In this document: piece by piece, positions 30,277 through 40,129 of the stretch
Layout of the letters: each line of letters opens with the position of its first letter
Position numbering within the stretch: position 1 is the stretch's first letter
Assembly: GCA_965200795.1 (NCBI GenBank)
Contig: CBDAVB010000012.1
Span: forward strand, 1-64,000
Reading direction: 5' to 3'
Length of the DNA stretch: 64,000 nt
Origin: Parashewanella sp965200795
Lineage (GTDB): Bacteria; Pseudomonadota; Gammaproteobacteria; Enterobacterales; Shewanellaceae
Notes under the pieces: model-generated
Told to the model about the DNA's origin: nothing
Database searches by the model: none
Seen by the model: the letters and a program-made list of their open reading frames with translations, nothing else
Made by a program: the position numbers and the translations under genes

Positions 30277-31393
30277 TACCCAAGCAAATTCAAGTTGCAG
30301 ATGTGAGCGTTTGAAAGTTGTCAGTAATCCTACTCGTTAAAGTATCCGCGATTTCTGGAAGTTTGACATCGAAAAAATGATTTATCCGTTTTCGGAATTC
30401 TTTGGCTGAAGCAAAATATTCATTATTTCTCACATGCTCATTCATTACTTTCCAGAGCCGCTCAATTGGGTTTAAATTCGGACTGTATGGTGGTAAGTAA
30501 TTAAGCTCGATTTTCAGCTCCTTTGCTTTTTCTTTTACGCTGCCTGCTCGGTGATAAGCAGCACCATCTAAGATGAGGTGAATACGCTCAGCTTTAGAAT
30601 GTTGAGCTTTCAGTTTTACTAAAAAATCCACAACAGATTCTTGGTTGACGCGCTCATATTGGGCTGTCACAGTTTCAGCCAACTTCCCCAGCTGAATGCC
30701 ACCAATAATATTCAAGCGAGTACGGCTGCCTGTGGTGTTAATCAGCTTATCTTCACCTCTTTTTATCCAACCGTAAGACAGCTTTGTTGCCATGGTAGGA
30801 TGGACAGCGTCCATAAATACAATTGGCTCATTATCAGGCTTTTCGGCCTTTAATGTCTCGTATTTTTCTTTAAATTCGGCTTGCTTTTGCTCATCAAATT
30901 TATGGGGAACACCCTTAGGCTTTTTGTAACTGAAGCCATTGCGATGCAGCCATTTGTTTAACCCTGCAACCGTAAATTTCACACCAAAGGTTTCATCAAT
31001 ATAACTCACAATTTGATGTGTATGAGCGAAAGTGAATTTTGTTAAATGGGCTATCAAAAACTCGGTTTGCTCTGGAGTGAGCCGACTGACTGAACCGCCA
31101 TTTTCGGGTTTCAGTTTTTCTTGAGATTGATAGTCATCAAAATGACGTTTGACTGTTGTTTTATCTATCCGTAACGCTTGAGCAATTAAAGAATAAGACC
31201 AGCCTTCTGAACGTAACAGAACAACTTTAATTCGGTCACATTCACGGCTATCACTTGACGATTTATGTCGTGATTCCAGAGAATGTTTTTCTTCTTTGGT
31301 TAAGGATATTTCAATCATGTTGCTATGATGATCTCATTACAGAAAATTGCAAGCCTTTGTTTGAAAAAATCGCATCTTGAATGATCACGGGTA
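30277..31393 (-). mobile_element. IS630-family element, copy 2 (intact)
   Basis: 1117 bp with the same ends as copy 1 and TA on both sides. It encodes one uninterrupted transposase. It lies inverted relative to copy 1, so the two flank 25379-30276 as long inverted repeats. Confidence 0.92.
30290..31318 (-). CDS. IS630-family transposase
   Basis: 342 residues, full length. The N-terminal HTH is YSLIAQALRIDKTTVKRHF. A linker winged helix ends in FAHTHQIVSYIDETFGVKF and WLHRNGFSYKKPKG. The DDE catalytic core has IVFMDAVHP (Asp), IHLILDGAAYHRAG (Asp) and LPPYSPNLNPIERLWK (Glu near the end). It differs from the broken copy 1 at only a few residues (for example LAET versus SADT). It is likely functional and could act on both copies. 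Confidence 0.96.
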   Translation of the reverse strand: MIEISLTKEEKHSLESRHKSSSDSRECDRIKVVLLRSEGWSYSLIAQALRIDKTTVKRHFDDYQSQEKLKPENGGSVSRLTPEQTEFLIAHLTKFTFAHTHQIVSYIDETFGVKFTVAGLNKWLHRNGFSYKKPKGVPHKFDEQKQAEFKEKYETLKAEKPDNEPIVFMDAVHPTMATKLSYGWIKRGEDKLINTTGSRTRLNIIGGIQLGKLAETVTAQYERVNQESVVDFLVKLKAQHSKAERIHLILDGAAYHRAGSVKEKAKELKIELNYLPPYSPNLNPIERLWKVMNEHVRNNEYFASAKEFRKRINHFFDVKLPEIADTLTSRITDNFQTLTSAT

Positions 31394-31421
31394 TATAAGG
31401 CTAAAAGGCGTTGAGAGTAAT

Positions 31422-32942
31422 TAGTCGGTACTGAAAAACATAACTTCAAGATTTAAAATGTACGGCATCTGATTTACGCAAAATTCAGATCCGTACCCAA
31501 AAGCAACATTTCTTATATTTCGCATCAATTTAACTACAAAATAGCCAAAACTCACCATCTTTTTCGAGCAAAAAGAAAATGGCTAACCACTTTCTCAAGT
31601 TCCAGGCACACGCAGCCATTAGAAGGTTTATTGAGTCGCCAACACTGCCCTTTAACCAGTTCTTACACAGCCTAAAATCACTCTTCAAATGCCCGATTAC
31701 TGGTTCAATTGTTGCCCGTTTTTTACAGAGTTCACTTTTGCGTTTTCTCTTTGCTTGCGAGTCCCGTTTTAATGGCCGGCTAGGGATAACAACTTCTTGG
31801 TCAACATACTGCATACACCCTTTATAGCCTTTATCTACAACGGCTGTAGTGATTTTACTCTTTCGGTGTTTATGGGCATGGTCAAGTGCAGGTCTAAGCA
31901 ATTTTGAGTCGTGTTCATGCTCGTCATGACTGGCGACACCAATGATTAATTGACTCTGCTCTGTGAGCACGACAGAAGCCTTTTTACCATACTCGTATGG
32001 CTTATGGTCTTTGCCTTTCCCTACGCAGTAAACATCGGGTTCATGAAGACTGTAAATCTTATTTTTATCTTTACGTTGCTGTGTAATGGCTTTTTCATAA
32101 TTGGAAAAATTCTCTTTTTGTAAATCAAGGACATCTTGTGGAAGTTTGCGTTGTAGCTCCCTTAAAAGCTTACCTGCGATAACACGCAACCTTTTTAACG
32201 CTCTTCTGGCTTTGCTTCGATTTTTGGCATGTCTAAAGCTTCGACAGTCAATGCGTAGCTGTTTGACTTCTTTGACATAAGTACGTCTTTGCTTGATCCC
32301 AAATACTTTGGCTAGTTTATTGAGTCGGTTAACCACCTTGATGGCAAGTTTGCTATCTGTCGGATAAGTAATGGCTTTTTCTTGGACGGTTGTATCAACG
32401 TACACGGTGTCATCTTCGGCTTTGTCACCGTGTAGCGCCACAGATAATGCAAAGATTTTTTCACAGCCTTTTTCACCGATGCGCTTACGAAAAACACTGA
32501 GTTCACTGGCATCACAAGGGCGTGCTGTTTGAAACTCTGTCTCACCACAAAACACTTGAAAATACACGTTCATCAGCCACTCATCGACCAAGGCTTCATC
32601 GCTGAGTTTGTAAAGTTGCTTGAGTATTAGCAAACCGCACATCAACCGAATTGGCTTCGCTTTACGGCCTAATTTTTTGTATAACGGCTTGAACTCTTCT
32701 TCCAACGCTCGCCAATCAAAGGCATTAGCTAAAATGAGTAAAGGGTGAGTTTGCAGAAGTTGGTCTGTGATATTAAACAGACTGTCGTGAGGTAAATTTG
32801 ACGGGCTTTCTTTGAGCATTTTTAGCACCCAAAACGACCAGAAACCATAGGTTAACTATATCATTTCTGGTCGAAATTGAATGTATCAAATAGCTATATT
32901 TTATTAGCGATCAGAATGTTAGATGTTTTTCATGACCGACTA
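31422..32942 (-). mobile_element. IS5-family element, copy A
   Basis: 1521 bp including end bases. Ends AGTCGGTACTGAAAAACAT and AGTCGGTCATGAAAAACAT (inverted), 17 of 19 matching. Flanks show a 4-bp duplication AATT. A near-identical copy of the same length lies inverted at 38511-40031. Confidence 0.9.
31530..32828 (-). CDS. IS5-family transposase, copy A
   Basis: 432 residues. The N-terminal DUF772-type domain has FKPLYKKLGRKAKPIRLMCG then LLILKQLYKLSDEALVDEWL and ELSVFRKRIGEKG. The DDE domain has DDTVYVDTTVQEKAI (Asp), TTAVVDKGYKG (Asp) and KKRATIEPVIGHLKSDF (Glu). A basic insert of about 100 residues (RSKARRALKRLRVIAGKLL) separates the first and second Asp. It is intact, hence potentially active. 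It ends KDGEFWLFCS, five residues longer than copy B because of a stop-codon difference. Confidence 0.95.
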   Translation of the reverse strand: MLKMLKESPSNLPHDSLFNITDQLLQTHPLLILANAFDWRALEEEFKPLYKKLGRKAKPIRLMCGLLILKQLYKLSDEALVDEWLMNVYFQVFCGETEFQTARPCDASELSVFRKRIGEKGCEKIFALSVALHGDKAEDDTVYVDTTVQEKAITYPTDSKLAIKVVNRLNKLAKVFGIKQRRTYVKEVKQLRIDCRSFRHAKNRSKARRALKRLRVIAGKLLRELQRKLPQDVLDLQKENFSNYEKAITQQRKDKNKIYSLHEPDVYCVGKGKDHKPYEYGKKASVVLTEQSQLIIGVASHDEHEHDSKLLRPALDHAHKHRKSKITTAVVDKGYKGCMQYVDQEVVIPSRPLKRDSQAKRKRKSELCKKRATIEPVIGHLKSDFRLCKNWLKGSVGDSINLLMAACAWNLRKWLAIFFLLEKDGEFWLFCS

Positions 32943-33326
32943 ATTATACAGTTCACATCATTAAGCGGACTTTTCTTATCGATTAAGAATTATTAACTCA
33001 ATGTTATGCGCTAACAGCTTTAAGAGTATGAAATTCTTTAAAAGCTGTCTTCAATGCCTATATATAAAGTTTCGAGCCGAAATTTATTCATTTTTAGCTT
33101 TAACGCTAAGGTTTCAGGCCTATATTAAAAACCGGTGTTCTGATAACGGGATAATTCGGGGCTGTCGCTTTTCTCAGGGCGGCCTTCGGCTTTGTGTTTC
33201 TTCACTTCAGTCAAGCTGTAATCTAAATCGTTTGTCCGGGCAAAACCGGCTGACGCTATTACGGAAAAAGCAGAGAAAGCAAGAAAAGTCTTGCATGTCT
33301 CAAATTAATTTGACGCGCTATACTGG
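32943..33326. other. Intergenic stretch without recognisable gene
   Basis: Between IS5 copy A and the WYL regulator I see no credible coding frame with a ribosome site. The 125-codon plus-strand frame at 33001 overlaps the end of the WYL gene and lacks motifs. A GC-rich hairpin-like run occurs near 33170-33200 (CAGGGCGGCCTTCGGC). Confidence 0.5.
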
Positions 33327-34199
33327 TTATGCACCGGGCACTATAGTCGTGTTTTCCAACAGACTTAAAACATCGTGATTTTTTAAGGCCAGCTGACACA
33401 CACCATCAGCAAACTGATATTGTTTTGAACAATCAACACTCCACTGTCTTAATAAGTAACTGGCTAACGCCGCGCGACATCGAATGATTAACTCACCGTC
33501 AGTCATTTGATAGTCAAGCTCAATGGCTTCCGGGTGAGTTAAAGACGGATGCGGAATTAACTTTAACTCGACCACGTTTTGCCAATTTAAGTCAGCCTCA
33601 GCAGATTCATGAGCGGACACTGATGAATCTGAACCGTTGATTTGCTTTATTCGGGTTACTACAAAATCCGCAAATCTTTTATTAATCCGATCATGGCCGC
33701 GCAAATGCCAACGCTGGCCGTTATTGATTAAAGCGTGCGGCACAACTTCACGTTCTGATTCACCTGACGAAGTTGAAACATAATTAATCCGAACCGCGCT
33801 TTTACGCTGAATGGCACGCATAATCGTAGCAATAACCTCAGTGTTCGGGTGGATAAGTTTAATAGCATCAAAACAAATTTGGCTTGGTTTTAGCGCCTGA
33901 GAAAACCCGTCACCGAAACCATTAGCAAGACCATGTAATACTGACTCAGCATCATGCGGGAATAATGCTTTGAAACTTGGCAGCCTGTGATATAACTGAG
34001 CCTCTTGATTTAGCTGCCAGTTTTCAGGAGCTAAACAACGATAGATATGAAGATCCTGATTCGAAGCCGCTAAACCGGCGGCGAACTTTTTAATCAAATC
34101 CTGAACCGATATCTGCCCGAAATATTGCAAGCTGAAATCGATAAAAGCTAAGCGTTGCTTTTGCTCAAAACTTAACTCATCCAGAGTCAACTGTGTCAT
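33327..34199 (-). CDS. WYL-domain transcriptional regulator
   Basis: 290 residues. The N-terminal 60 residues form a winged-helix-like region (SLQYFGQISVQDLIKKFAAG). The WYL domain starts near residue 135: AVRINYVSTSSGESEREVVP, then NGQRWHLRGHDRINKRFADF and VVTRIKQI, the usual ligand-sensing signature with RWHLRG in place of WYL. A C-terminal WCX-like domain follows (IELDYQMTDGELIIRCRAAL). Such proteins are DNA-binding regulators, some controlling defence or DNA-damage genes. The gene ends one base before the lytic transglycosylase gene's stop context, but they are separate units on the same strand. The target is unknown. Confidence 0.82.
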   Translation of the reverse strand: MTQLTLDELSFEQKQRLAFIDFSLQYFGQISVQDLIKKFAAGLAASNQDLHIYRCLAPENWQLNQEAQLYHRLPSFKALFPHDAESVLHGLANGFGDGFSQALKPSQICFDAIKLIHPNTEVIATIMRAIQRKSAVRINYVSTSSGESEREVVPHALINNGQRWHLRGHDRINKRFADFVVTRIKQINGSDSSVSAHESAEADLNWQNVVELKLIPHPSLTHPEAIELDYQMTDGELIIRCRAALASYLLRQWSVDCSKQYQFADGVCQLALKNHDVLSLLENTTIVPGA

Positions 34200-34200
34200 A

Positions 34201-35388
34201 TTATTTTATTCCCATTTTCTTTAATGTGCTTTTATCAGGAAAACCATCGGCAATCAGACCATTGGCTTGTTGATATTCCTGCAGCGCTTTTACCGTATTT
34301 CGTCCTATAATGCCATCAGGTCTGCCCGCTTTATAGCCTAAATCTGATAATTTTTGTTGCATGGCTTTAATACTGGCTCTTTTGAATTTAGGGGTCTTTG
34401 GAGGCCGGTTAAGCAAATGCCCCGCGCCGGCAATTCTATCGGCTAAATGCCCTACCGAAATAGCGTAAAATTCACTACGGTTCCATTTCATTATGGTATT
34501 GAAGTTACTGTAGCCAAGAAAAGCCGGACCTTTATGACCGGAAGGCAGGTACAAAACGGCTTTCACGCCATTGACTACAACCAATGGTTTGCCGTCCGCT
34601 TTTTTAACTCCCAGCGAACGCCATTGTTGTAAAGATTTTGCTGCCTTAGTACCTATAGGCGTGAAATCAAATCCCTTCGGCAATTCTACCTCCCGGCCCC
34701 ATCGCAGCTCCTTTTTCCAACCGAGGTGCATTAAAAAATTCGCGGCGGACGTTAACGCGTCCTGCTCGCTGCTCCAAAGATCGGCTCGGCCGTCACCATC
34801 AGCATCAACGGCATACTTTTCAAAAGTACTTGGCATAAACTGAGTATGCCCCATAGCTCCGGCCCAGGAACCTTTCATGTGCTCATAACTGAAGCCATTT
34901 TTTTGTTTAAGCCTGAGGGCAATCATCAACTCTTTCGTGAAAAACTCAGCTCTTCGTGGTTTACAAGCTAAAGTGGTTAAAGAGTCGATAACAGGCAGCT
35001 CACCGATATAACTTCCGTAATTGGTTTCAAGCCCCCAGAACGCCACAATATATTGGCCAGGAACACCGTATTTATGAGTAAGCTCAGCTAATAACTTATG
35101 ATGTTTTTTCAGCATTTGGCGGCCTTTTTTTACACGCCAGGGCGTCACTCGTTTATCAAAATATTGTTGGAAGGTGCTGGTAAATTCCGGCTGATTTTTG
35201 TCGGCTTTAATTACCTGCTTACGAGATTTAACTCTATCCAGGGTATCTTTTAAAGTCGCTTGGGTTATCCCTTGTGACACGGCCGTTGATTTCAACCGGG
35301 AAATGCAGGTCTGGAAATCATCGTTTGCGGCTTGTGAAAAAAAAGTCACACCTGAAAGAACAAGTACTAACCATACGATTTGTCTCAT
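34201..35388 (-). CDS. Lytic murein transglycosylase of the MltB family
   Basis: 395 residues from ATG 35388. It begins MRQIVWLVLVLSGVTFFSQA, a Sec signal peptide, so the enzyme works in the periplasm. The SLT-type catalytic domain carries VAFWGLETNYGSYIG with the catalytic Glu, then GSWAGAMGHTQFMPSTF and YAVDADGDGRADLW, all hallmarks of MltB-like enzymes that cleave peptidoglycan to 1,6-anhydro-muropeptides. The C-terminal 60 residues are a PG_binding_1 domain (MQQKLSDLGYKAGRPDGIIG, VKALQEYQQANGL). The upstream ATG at 35421 would spoil the signal peptide. Host backbone gene. Confidence 0.92.
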   Translation of the reverse strand: MRQIVWLVLVLSGVTFFSQAANDDFQTCISRLKSTAVSQGITQATLKDTLDRVKSRKQVIKADKNQPEFTSTFQQYFDKRVTPWRVKKGRQMLKKHHKLLAELTHKYGVPGQYIVAFWGLETNYGSYIGELPVIDSLTTLACKPRRAEFFTKELMIALRLKQKNGFSYEHMKGSWAGAMGHTQFMPSTFEKYAVDADGDGRADLWSSEQDALTSAANFLMHLGWKKELRWGREVELPKGFDFTPIGTKAAKSLQQWRSLGVKKADGKPLVVVNGVKAVLYLPSGHKGPAFLGYSNFNTIMKWNRSEFYAISVGHLADRIAGAGHLLNRPPKTPKFKRASIKAMQQKLSDLGYKAGRPDGIIGRNTVKALQEYQQANGLIADGFPDKSTLKKMGIK

Positions 35389-35495
35389 TAAGACGTCACT
35401 CCCCGGAAAAATAATGCGCAAATACTAATTACACTAAAGACAAAGCTCATCAACCTGTATACTATGCGCCGGCGATTAATTAAAGAGAATACATT

Positions 35496-35858
35496 ATGAC
35501 AGAAATCACACCAACGCTGATCACTTTTGTTAATCAAGTTGAAGAAACTCAGCAGTTCTGGGGATTAGCCGCTCAAAACGGTGAAGATTGGGTAGTATGT
35601 GATTCCGCTCAATTCAAAGATACTGATGTTTTACCGGTATGGTCATCTGAAGCTGACGCCAGAAATCACTGTGTTGATGATTGGGAAAATTATCAGCCGC
35701 AGCTTATCACCCTTAAAGAATTCATGGAGTTTTGGGTAGACTATCTGAATGGTGACGGTGTAATGGTTGGCGTCAACTGGGTATTAGACGGGAATTGTGA
35801 AGAGATTGACCCAATCGAGCTCGCTAAAGAGCTTGCTGAAGTTGAAACCGGAGAATAA
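35496..35858 (+). CDS. DUF2750 family protein
   Basis: 120 residues, acidic and soluble. It has the DUF2750 pattern: QFWGLAAQNGEDWVVCDSAQ, then VLPVWSSEADARNHCVDDWE and LITLKEFMEFWVDYLNGDGV, ending in VGVNWVLDGNCEEIDP. The family is common in Shewanella and relatives and its role is unknown. AGAGAATACATT precedes the ATG. It is divergent from the transglycosylase gene, sharing a 70-base promoter region. Confidence 0.85.
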   Translation: MTEITPTLITFVNQVEETQQFWGLAAQNGEDWVVCDSAQFKDTDVLPVWSSEADARNHCVDDWENYQPQLITLKEFMEFWVDYLNGDGVMVGVNWVLDGNCEEIDPIELAKELAEVETGE

Positions 35859-36147
35859 ACATAAGCTTAACCGGGAAACATATCGTGCTTCCCGTTCATC
35901 TCAGCTCTCAAGTTAATATTTATCAAAGCAGAGTCGATAAGCTATTTGATTCCCGGAAACTGCCCCGAAATAATTTTCCTGTTTTGCTGTCGTTTATTTT
36001 TGGTTTATACAAGGCGGAAAAAGCGTGGCGTAGTTATTTTCTATCGCCCCGCAGAATGAAAATTATATTCACTGAGGTTTGAAGGTTATTTCCGACCTGA
36101 ACTAAAGACGAAGTGATTTTAAGCTTACGGTCTTTTTTGTAAAAGAC

Positions 36148-36390
36148 TTGGCAATAGGTATCAGCGGCAATTTTCACGGTGAAAAAAATCACAAAGCGAT
36201 ACTACAAGAGATAGTTGAATCGCGAAATATGCCTGAAGCTATTACTGCTGTTTATGTTTATATTGAAGCTAAAGCATTAAAATTAAATGCGGCTAACTTA
36301 GACCTTAAAGACCTTAGACGTTTAAATTTTTTAAGCCAACAGTATCAAAAAGAGTTGGAGTTTTATTCCAGATCTTTTTATTTACACTAA
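36148..36390 (+). CDS. Possible small protein, up to 80 aa
   Basis: The frame has no ATG near its 5' end; TTG 36148 would be the start, with no good ribosome site. The later part is helical and protein-like: ILQEIVESRNMPEAITAVYV, then YIEAKALKLNAANLDLKDLR. A hairpin (GGTCTTTT/AAAAGACT) lies just upstream. It may be a real small gene with an unusual start or a decayed gene. The stretch 35859-36147 has no convincing gene. Confidence 0.35.
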   Translation: MAIGISGNFHGEKNHKAILQEIVESRNMPEAITAVYVYIEAKALKLNAANLDLKDLRRLNFLSQQYQKELEFYSRSFYLH

Positions 36391-36406
36391 AAACTTAAGT
36401 AAGCGA

Positions 36407-37384
36407 TCAGTCAATTTTTCTTGTGCTGAAGGATGCTGAAGGATATTGATAAATATCAATATCCTCATTCTTTTTTAGCCAGCTATTCCAGCCGTCTGTT
36501 GCTGTTACATTATTTATTTTATCTATTAAGTTGTTCAATTCAGTTTTGTGTTGTTGACATTGGCTGATATCCCCCGCTTTTTTACAGGCGACAGACTGGT
36601 CAAATTTAAAAAAAGCTTTTTTAAAAAGCATAACTTTAATTTGTTGCGGTTCAGTATATGCTGGTTTTTCTTGTAGATATTGCTCTAACTGTTCGAGGTT
36701 TATCGTGCTATTTGTGAGTAAATGAAAAGAGTGGCTTCCGCTTGCTTGGTAATGATTGATGATTGCTCTGGCGCTGTAAAGATTTACTGTATCTTCAATA
36801 AAACCGACAGGATCACGCAACGAGTTTGCTATCGTGATCGGATCGCACAGTTCCTCTGGTATACCATTTTTTTGATCTTCCTCATCTTGTTTGTTCAGTT
36901 CAGAAATTATTTTATCTGTCATTTGAATAAACTGGTCAAATTGCTGAGTAGGCTTTAAACATTGTTTTGCGCAGTGATAACCAAAAATTAACCATATGCC
37001 TGACGCTAAAAAACATAATCCTGAACTGAAACCTATTCCTGATAGTACAGGTAAGTACCAATAACCAATGCTTTTTGAAAACATATCACCCGCAAGTGAA
37101 TTCGTAAAAATACAACTTACCGCACAAGGAACTATTGTCAAGGAATATAAGCTGATTTTTTCATGTTCACTGACTTCATCATATATATATCCGGGTGGTT
37201 TTAAAGGAAGAGGGCTTGCAATGAATAATGAATCACAAGTTGAAGGACATCGTGATTTAGGTTGCTGAGTAATTACTTTATAAGCTTTATCCTTAACTAT
37301 TAAAGGTGATGACTCATTAGGTTGTAATAATTCTTTATCAATAACTGTTACTGACATTTTCGAATTATTTATTAACGTTGCCAT
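36407..37384 (-). CDS. Lineage-specific protein with two membrane segments, 325 aa
   Basis: From ATG 37384 (37414 is possible). A 90-residue polar, Pro-rich N-terminal part (SRCPSTCDSLFIASPLPLKP) is followed by two hydrophobic segments: LYSLTIVPCAVSCIFTNSLA and VLSGIGFSSGLCFLASGIWL. A soluble helical C-terminus follows (FDQFIQMTDKIISELNKQ, INLEQLEQYLQEKPA). The layout of a helical hairpin plus a cytosolic domain is shared by many effector and accessory membrane proteins. No family is recognised. It lies between IS5 copies with no clear partner. Confidence 0.55.
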   Translation of the reverse strand: MATLINNSKMSVTVIDKELLQPNESSPLIVKDKAYKVITQQPKSRCPSTCDSLFIASPLPLKPPGYIYDEVSEHEKISLYSLTIVPCAVSCIFTNSLAGDMFSKSIGYWYLPVLSGIGFSSGLCFLASGIWLIFGYHCAKQCLKPTQQFDQFIQMTDKIISELNKQDEEDQKNGIPEELCDPITIANSLRDPVGFIEDTVNLYSARAIINHYQASGSHSFHLLTNSTINLEQLEQYLQEKPAYTEPQQIKVMLFKKAFFKFDQSVACKKAGDISQCQQHKTELNNLIDKINNVTATDGWNSWLKKNEDIDIYQYPSASFSTRKID

Positions 37385-37414
37385 ATGGGCTACCCTCAGA
37401 TCGTTCATCTGCAC

Positions 37415-37751
37415 ATCATATAAAAAACTGATTAATACGTATTCATGTTCCGAAGTTCGTTTTCAGCTAAAATCATGAATAATCCCGGTAAAATGCCCTC
37501 CTGGAGCAGAGTAAAAATATCCATTATCACGACTTGAATGAATCACCCCGCCGCAAGCGGCGGAGTATCGTTTGACGTTATCGTAACTCCAGCGTAAGCC
37601 GGCGTCTAGCGTCTTTTCCCCGCCCGGAGAAAGCCACCGGTTATCGGCCTTCGCTGGTTTTACCGATGTTATTTAAAAATAGAATGTCTGAATATCATGA
37701 CTTTTTTCAATGGTAAAAAGCCGATTTTTTAGGTTTTATCTAAACTTTACG
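37415..37751. other. Intergenic region with a palindromic repeat
   Basis: No gene is seen. The stretch 37540-37640 has GC-rich palindromic pieces (CCGCCGCAAGCGGCGG at 37550-37565) resembling extragenic repeat elements. A similar palindrome-rich element is at 42020-42115. Confidence 0.5.
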
Positions 37752-38024
37752 CTACTGATAGATAAAATTTATATGTGTCCATATAATATTTAAGATAGTG
37801 GCCGCTATAGTTGCAAACAACCACACCACAACTCCTTTGTAATCTTTGCGTTGCTCATCTTTCAATTTATTAATTGCTTCATTTGTCTTTTGGATTTCTG
37901 ATTCTAACTTATCAAGCTTACGAGATAAGCCTCTGAAGTACTCCTGCTCAAAAAAAGACGGGTTATCTAAGTTTAAAGTTGAGTTATCCTCGTTGTTCGA
38001 TGATTCTATAATAGAGTTCGACAT
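37752..38024 (-). CDS. Small tail-anchored coiled-coil protein, 90 aa
   Basis: N-terminal polar region, then a coiled coil (LSRKLDKLESEIQKTNEAIN and KLKDEQRKD) and a C-terminal membrane segment (VVVWLFATIAATILNIIWT). ATG 38024 is in a clear frame. Such hemolysin-XhlA-like or tail-anchored small proteins occur near mobile regions, but no family can be fixed. Nearby sequence (38085-38126) has a 20-bp tandem repeat. Confidence 0.55.
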   Translation of the reverse strand: MSNSIIESSNNEDNSTLNLDNPSFFEQEYFRGLSRKLDKLESEIQKTNEAINKLKDEQRKDYKGVVVWLFATIAATILNIIWTHINFIYQ

Positions 38025-38510
38025 TGGTTAGCACTTCTCAAAACCCTCCGTTTAAACGAAGATACTCTTCATCGATTAAGTACATTGTGAAACAAACCGC
38101 AATTTTGTGAAACAAACCGCAATTTTGCTTATTCTTATAAATTAACGGGCGCAGATCCTTTATAACGGCAGCGATCAAAAATATCCTTTTATATCAAAAT
38201 ATAATTTGAATTATTATGAAAATAATATGCGGAAGGAATCATTTTGTAGTATTTATTGAGTTACACACAAAATAAGTCCGCAAAAAAGGCTCTTTCGCCA
38301 TGCTGGCTTGCACAAATTCTATCGGACATTCATATTTTAATGATGCCTATCCGCAACTTCACAAAATCGTTCAACACCTTAAGAGTGATAAAGCCGGACA
38401 ATTCATTAATAATCAAGGCACAGAAAGCCTTTTCAGAAGCCTTACAGCGAGATCTTGAGCAGCAACGTCAGCGGGTCATTTTCACCGACGGCCACCCGGA
38501 TCAGCTTAAA
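38025..38510. other. Gene-poor stretch with a 20-bp tandem repeat and a broken frame
   Basis: Two tandem copies of a 20-bp unit containing GTGAAACAAACCGCAATTT lie at 38085-38126. An 85-codon plus-strand frame at 38256-38513 ends at the IS5 edge and has no start signal or motif. It is probably decayed transposase or chance coding. Confidence 0.45.
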
Positions 38511-40031
38511 TAGTCGGTCATGAAAAACATCTAACATTCTGATCGCTAATAAAATATAGCTATTTGATACATTCAATTTCGACCAGAAATGATATAGTTA
38601 ACCTATGGTTTCTGGTCGTTTTGGGTGCTAAAAATGCTCAAAGAAAGCCCGTCAAATTTACCTCATGCCAGTCTGTTTAATATCACAGACCAACTTCTGC
38701 AAACTCACCCTTTACTCATTTTAGCTAATGCCTTTGATTGGCGAGCGTTGGAAGAAGAGTTCAAGCCGTTATACAAAAAATTAGGCCGTAAAGCGAAGCC
38801 AATTCGGTTGATGTGCGGTTTGCTAATACTCAAACAACTTTACAAACTCAGCGATGAAGCCTTGGTCGATGAGTGGCTGATGAACGTGTATTTTCAAGTG
38901 TTTTGTGGTGAGACAGAGTTTCAAACAGCACGCCCTTGTGATGCCAGTGAACTCAGTGTTTTTCGTAAGCGCATCGGTGAAAAAGGCTGTGAAAAAATCT
39001 TTGCATTATCTGTGGCGCTACACGGTGACAAAGCTGAAGATGACACCGTGTACGTTGATACAACCGTCCAAGAAAAAGCCATTACTTATCCGACAGATAG
39101 CAAGCTTGCCATCAAGGTGATTAATCGAGTCAATAAACTAGCCAAAGTATTTGGGATCAAGCAAAGACGTACTTATGTCAAAGAAGTCAAACAGCTACGC
39201 ATTGACTGTCGAAGCTTTAGACATGCCAAAAATCGAAGCAAAGCCAGAAGAGCGTTAAAAAGGTTACGTGTTATCGCAGGTAAGCTTTTAAGGGAGCTAC
39301 AACGCAAACTTCCACAAGATGTCCTTGATTTACAAAAAGAGAATTTTTCCAATTATGAAAAAGCTATTACACAGCAACGTAAAGACAAGAACAAGATTTA
39401 CAGCCTTCATGAACCCGATGTTTACTGCGTAGGGAAAGGCAAAGACCATAAGCCATACGAGTATGGTAAAAAGGCTTCTGTCGTGCTCACAGAGCAGAGT
39501 CAATTAATCATTGGTGTAACCAGTCATGACGAGCATGAACACGACTCAAAATTGCTTAGACCTGCACTTGACCATGCCCATAAACACCGAAAGAGTAAAA
39601 TCACTACAGCCGTTGTAGATAAAGGCTATAAAGGGTGTATGCAGTATGTTGACCAAGAAGTTGTTATCCCTAGTCGGCCATTAAAACGGGACTCGCAAGC
39701 AAAGAGAAAACGCAAAAGTGAACTCTGTAAAAAACGGGCAACAATTGAACCAGTAATCGGGCATTTGAAGAGTGATTTTAGGCTGTGTAAGAACTGGTTA
39801 AAGGGCAGTGTTGGCGACTCAATAAACCTTCTAATGGCTGCGTGTGCCTGGAACTTGAGAAAGTGGTTAGCCATTTTCTTTTTGCTCGAAAAAGATGGTG
39901 AGTTTTGACTATTTTGTAGTGAAATTGATTCGAAATATAAGAAATGTTGCTTTTGGGTACGGTTCTGAATTTTGCGTAAATCAGATGCCGTACATTTTAA
40001 ATCTTGAAGTTATGTTTTTCAGTACCGACTA
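38511..40031 (+). mobile_element. IS5-family element, copy B
   Basis: Same 1521-bp length and ends as copy A, flanked by a 4-bp duplication AAAT. Opposite orientation to copy A, so the two form long inverted repeats around 32.9-38.5 kb. Confidence 0.9.
38625..39908 (+). CDS. IS5-family transposase, copy B
   Basis: 427 residues, nearly identical to copy A (31530-32828) with a few changes such as IKVINRVNK versus IKVVNRLNK. The catalytic motifs DDTVYVDTTVQ, TTAVVDKGYKG and ATIEPVIGHLK are intact. It stops five codons earlier (TGA after KDGEF). It is probably functional. Confidence 0.95.
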   Translation: MLKMLKESPSNLPHASLFNITDQLLQTHPLLILANAFDWRALEEEFKPLYKKLGRKAKPIRLMCGLLILKQLYKLSDEALVDEWLMNVYFQVFCGETEFQTARPCDASELSVFRKRIGEKGCEKIFALSVALHGDKAEDDTVYVDTTVQEKAITYPTDSKLAIKVINRVNKLAKVFGIKQRRTYVKEVKQLRIDCRSFRHAKNRSKARRALKRLRVIAGKLLRELQRKLPQDVLDLQKENFSNYEKAITQQRKDKNKIYSLHEPDVYCVGKGKDHKPYEYGKKASVVLTEQSQLIIGVTSHDEHEHDSKLLRPALDHAHKHRKSKITTAVVDKGYKGCMQYVDQEVVIPSRPLKRDSQAKRKRKSELCKKRATIEPVIGHLKSDFRLCKNWLKGSVGDSINLLMAACAWNLRKWLAIFFLLEKDGEF

Positions 40032-40129
40032 AATAAATCAAAACTGTGAGACAGATCTGTTTCATGCGTTTGCCCTGTTTACGGGACAGATGACAATATA
40101 AACCGGCGTATATCTCAGATGCTCGGTTT

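Noticed and set aside
33001..33378. 125-codon plus-strand ORF
   Set aside because: Low-information sequence overlapping the WYL gene end, no motif or ribosome site.
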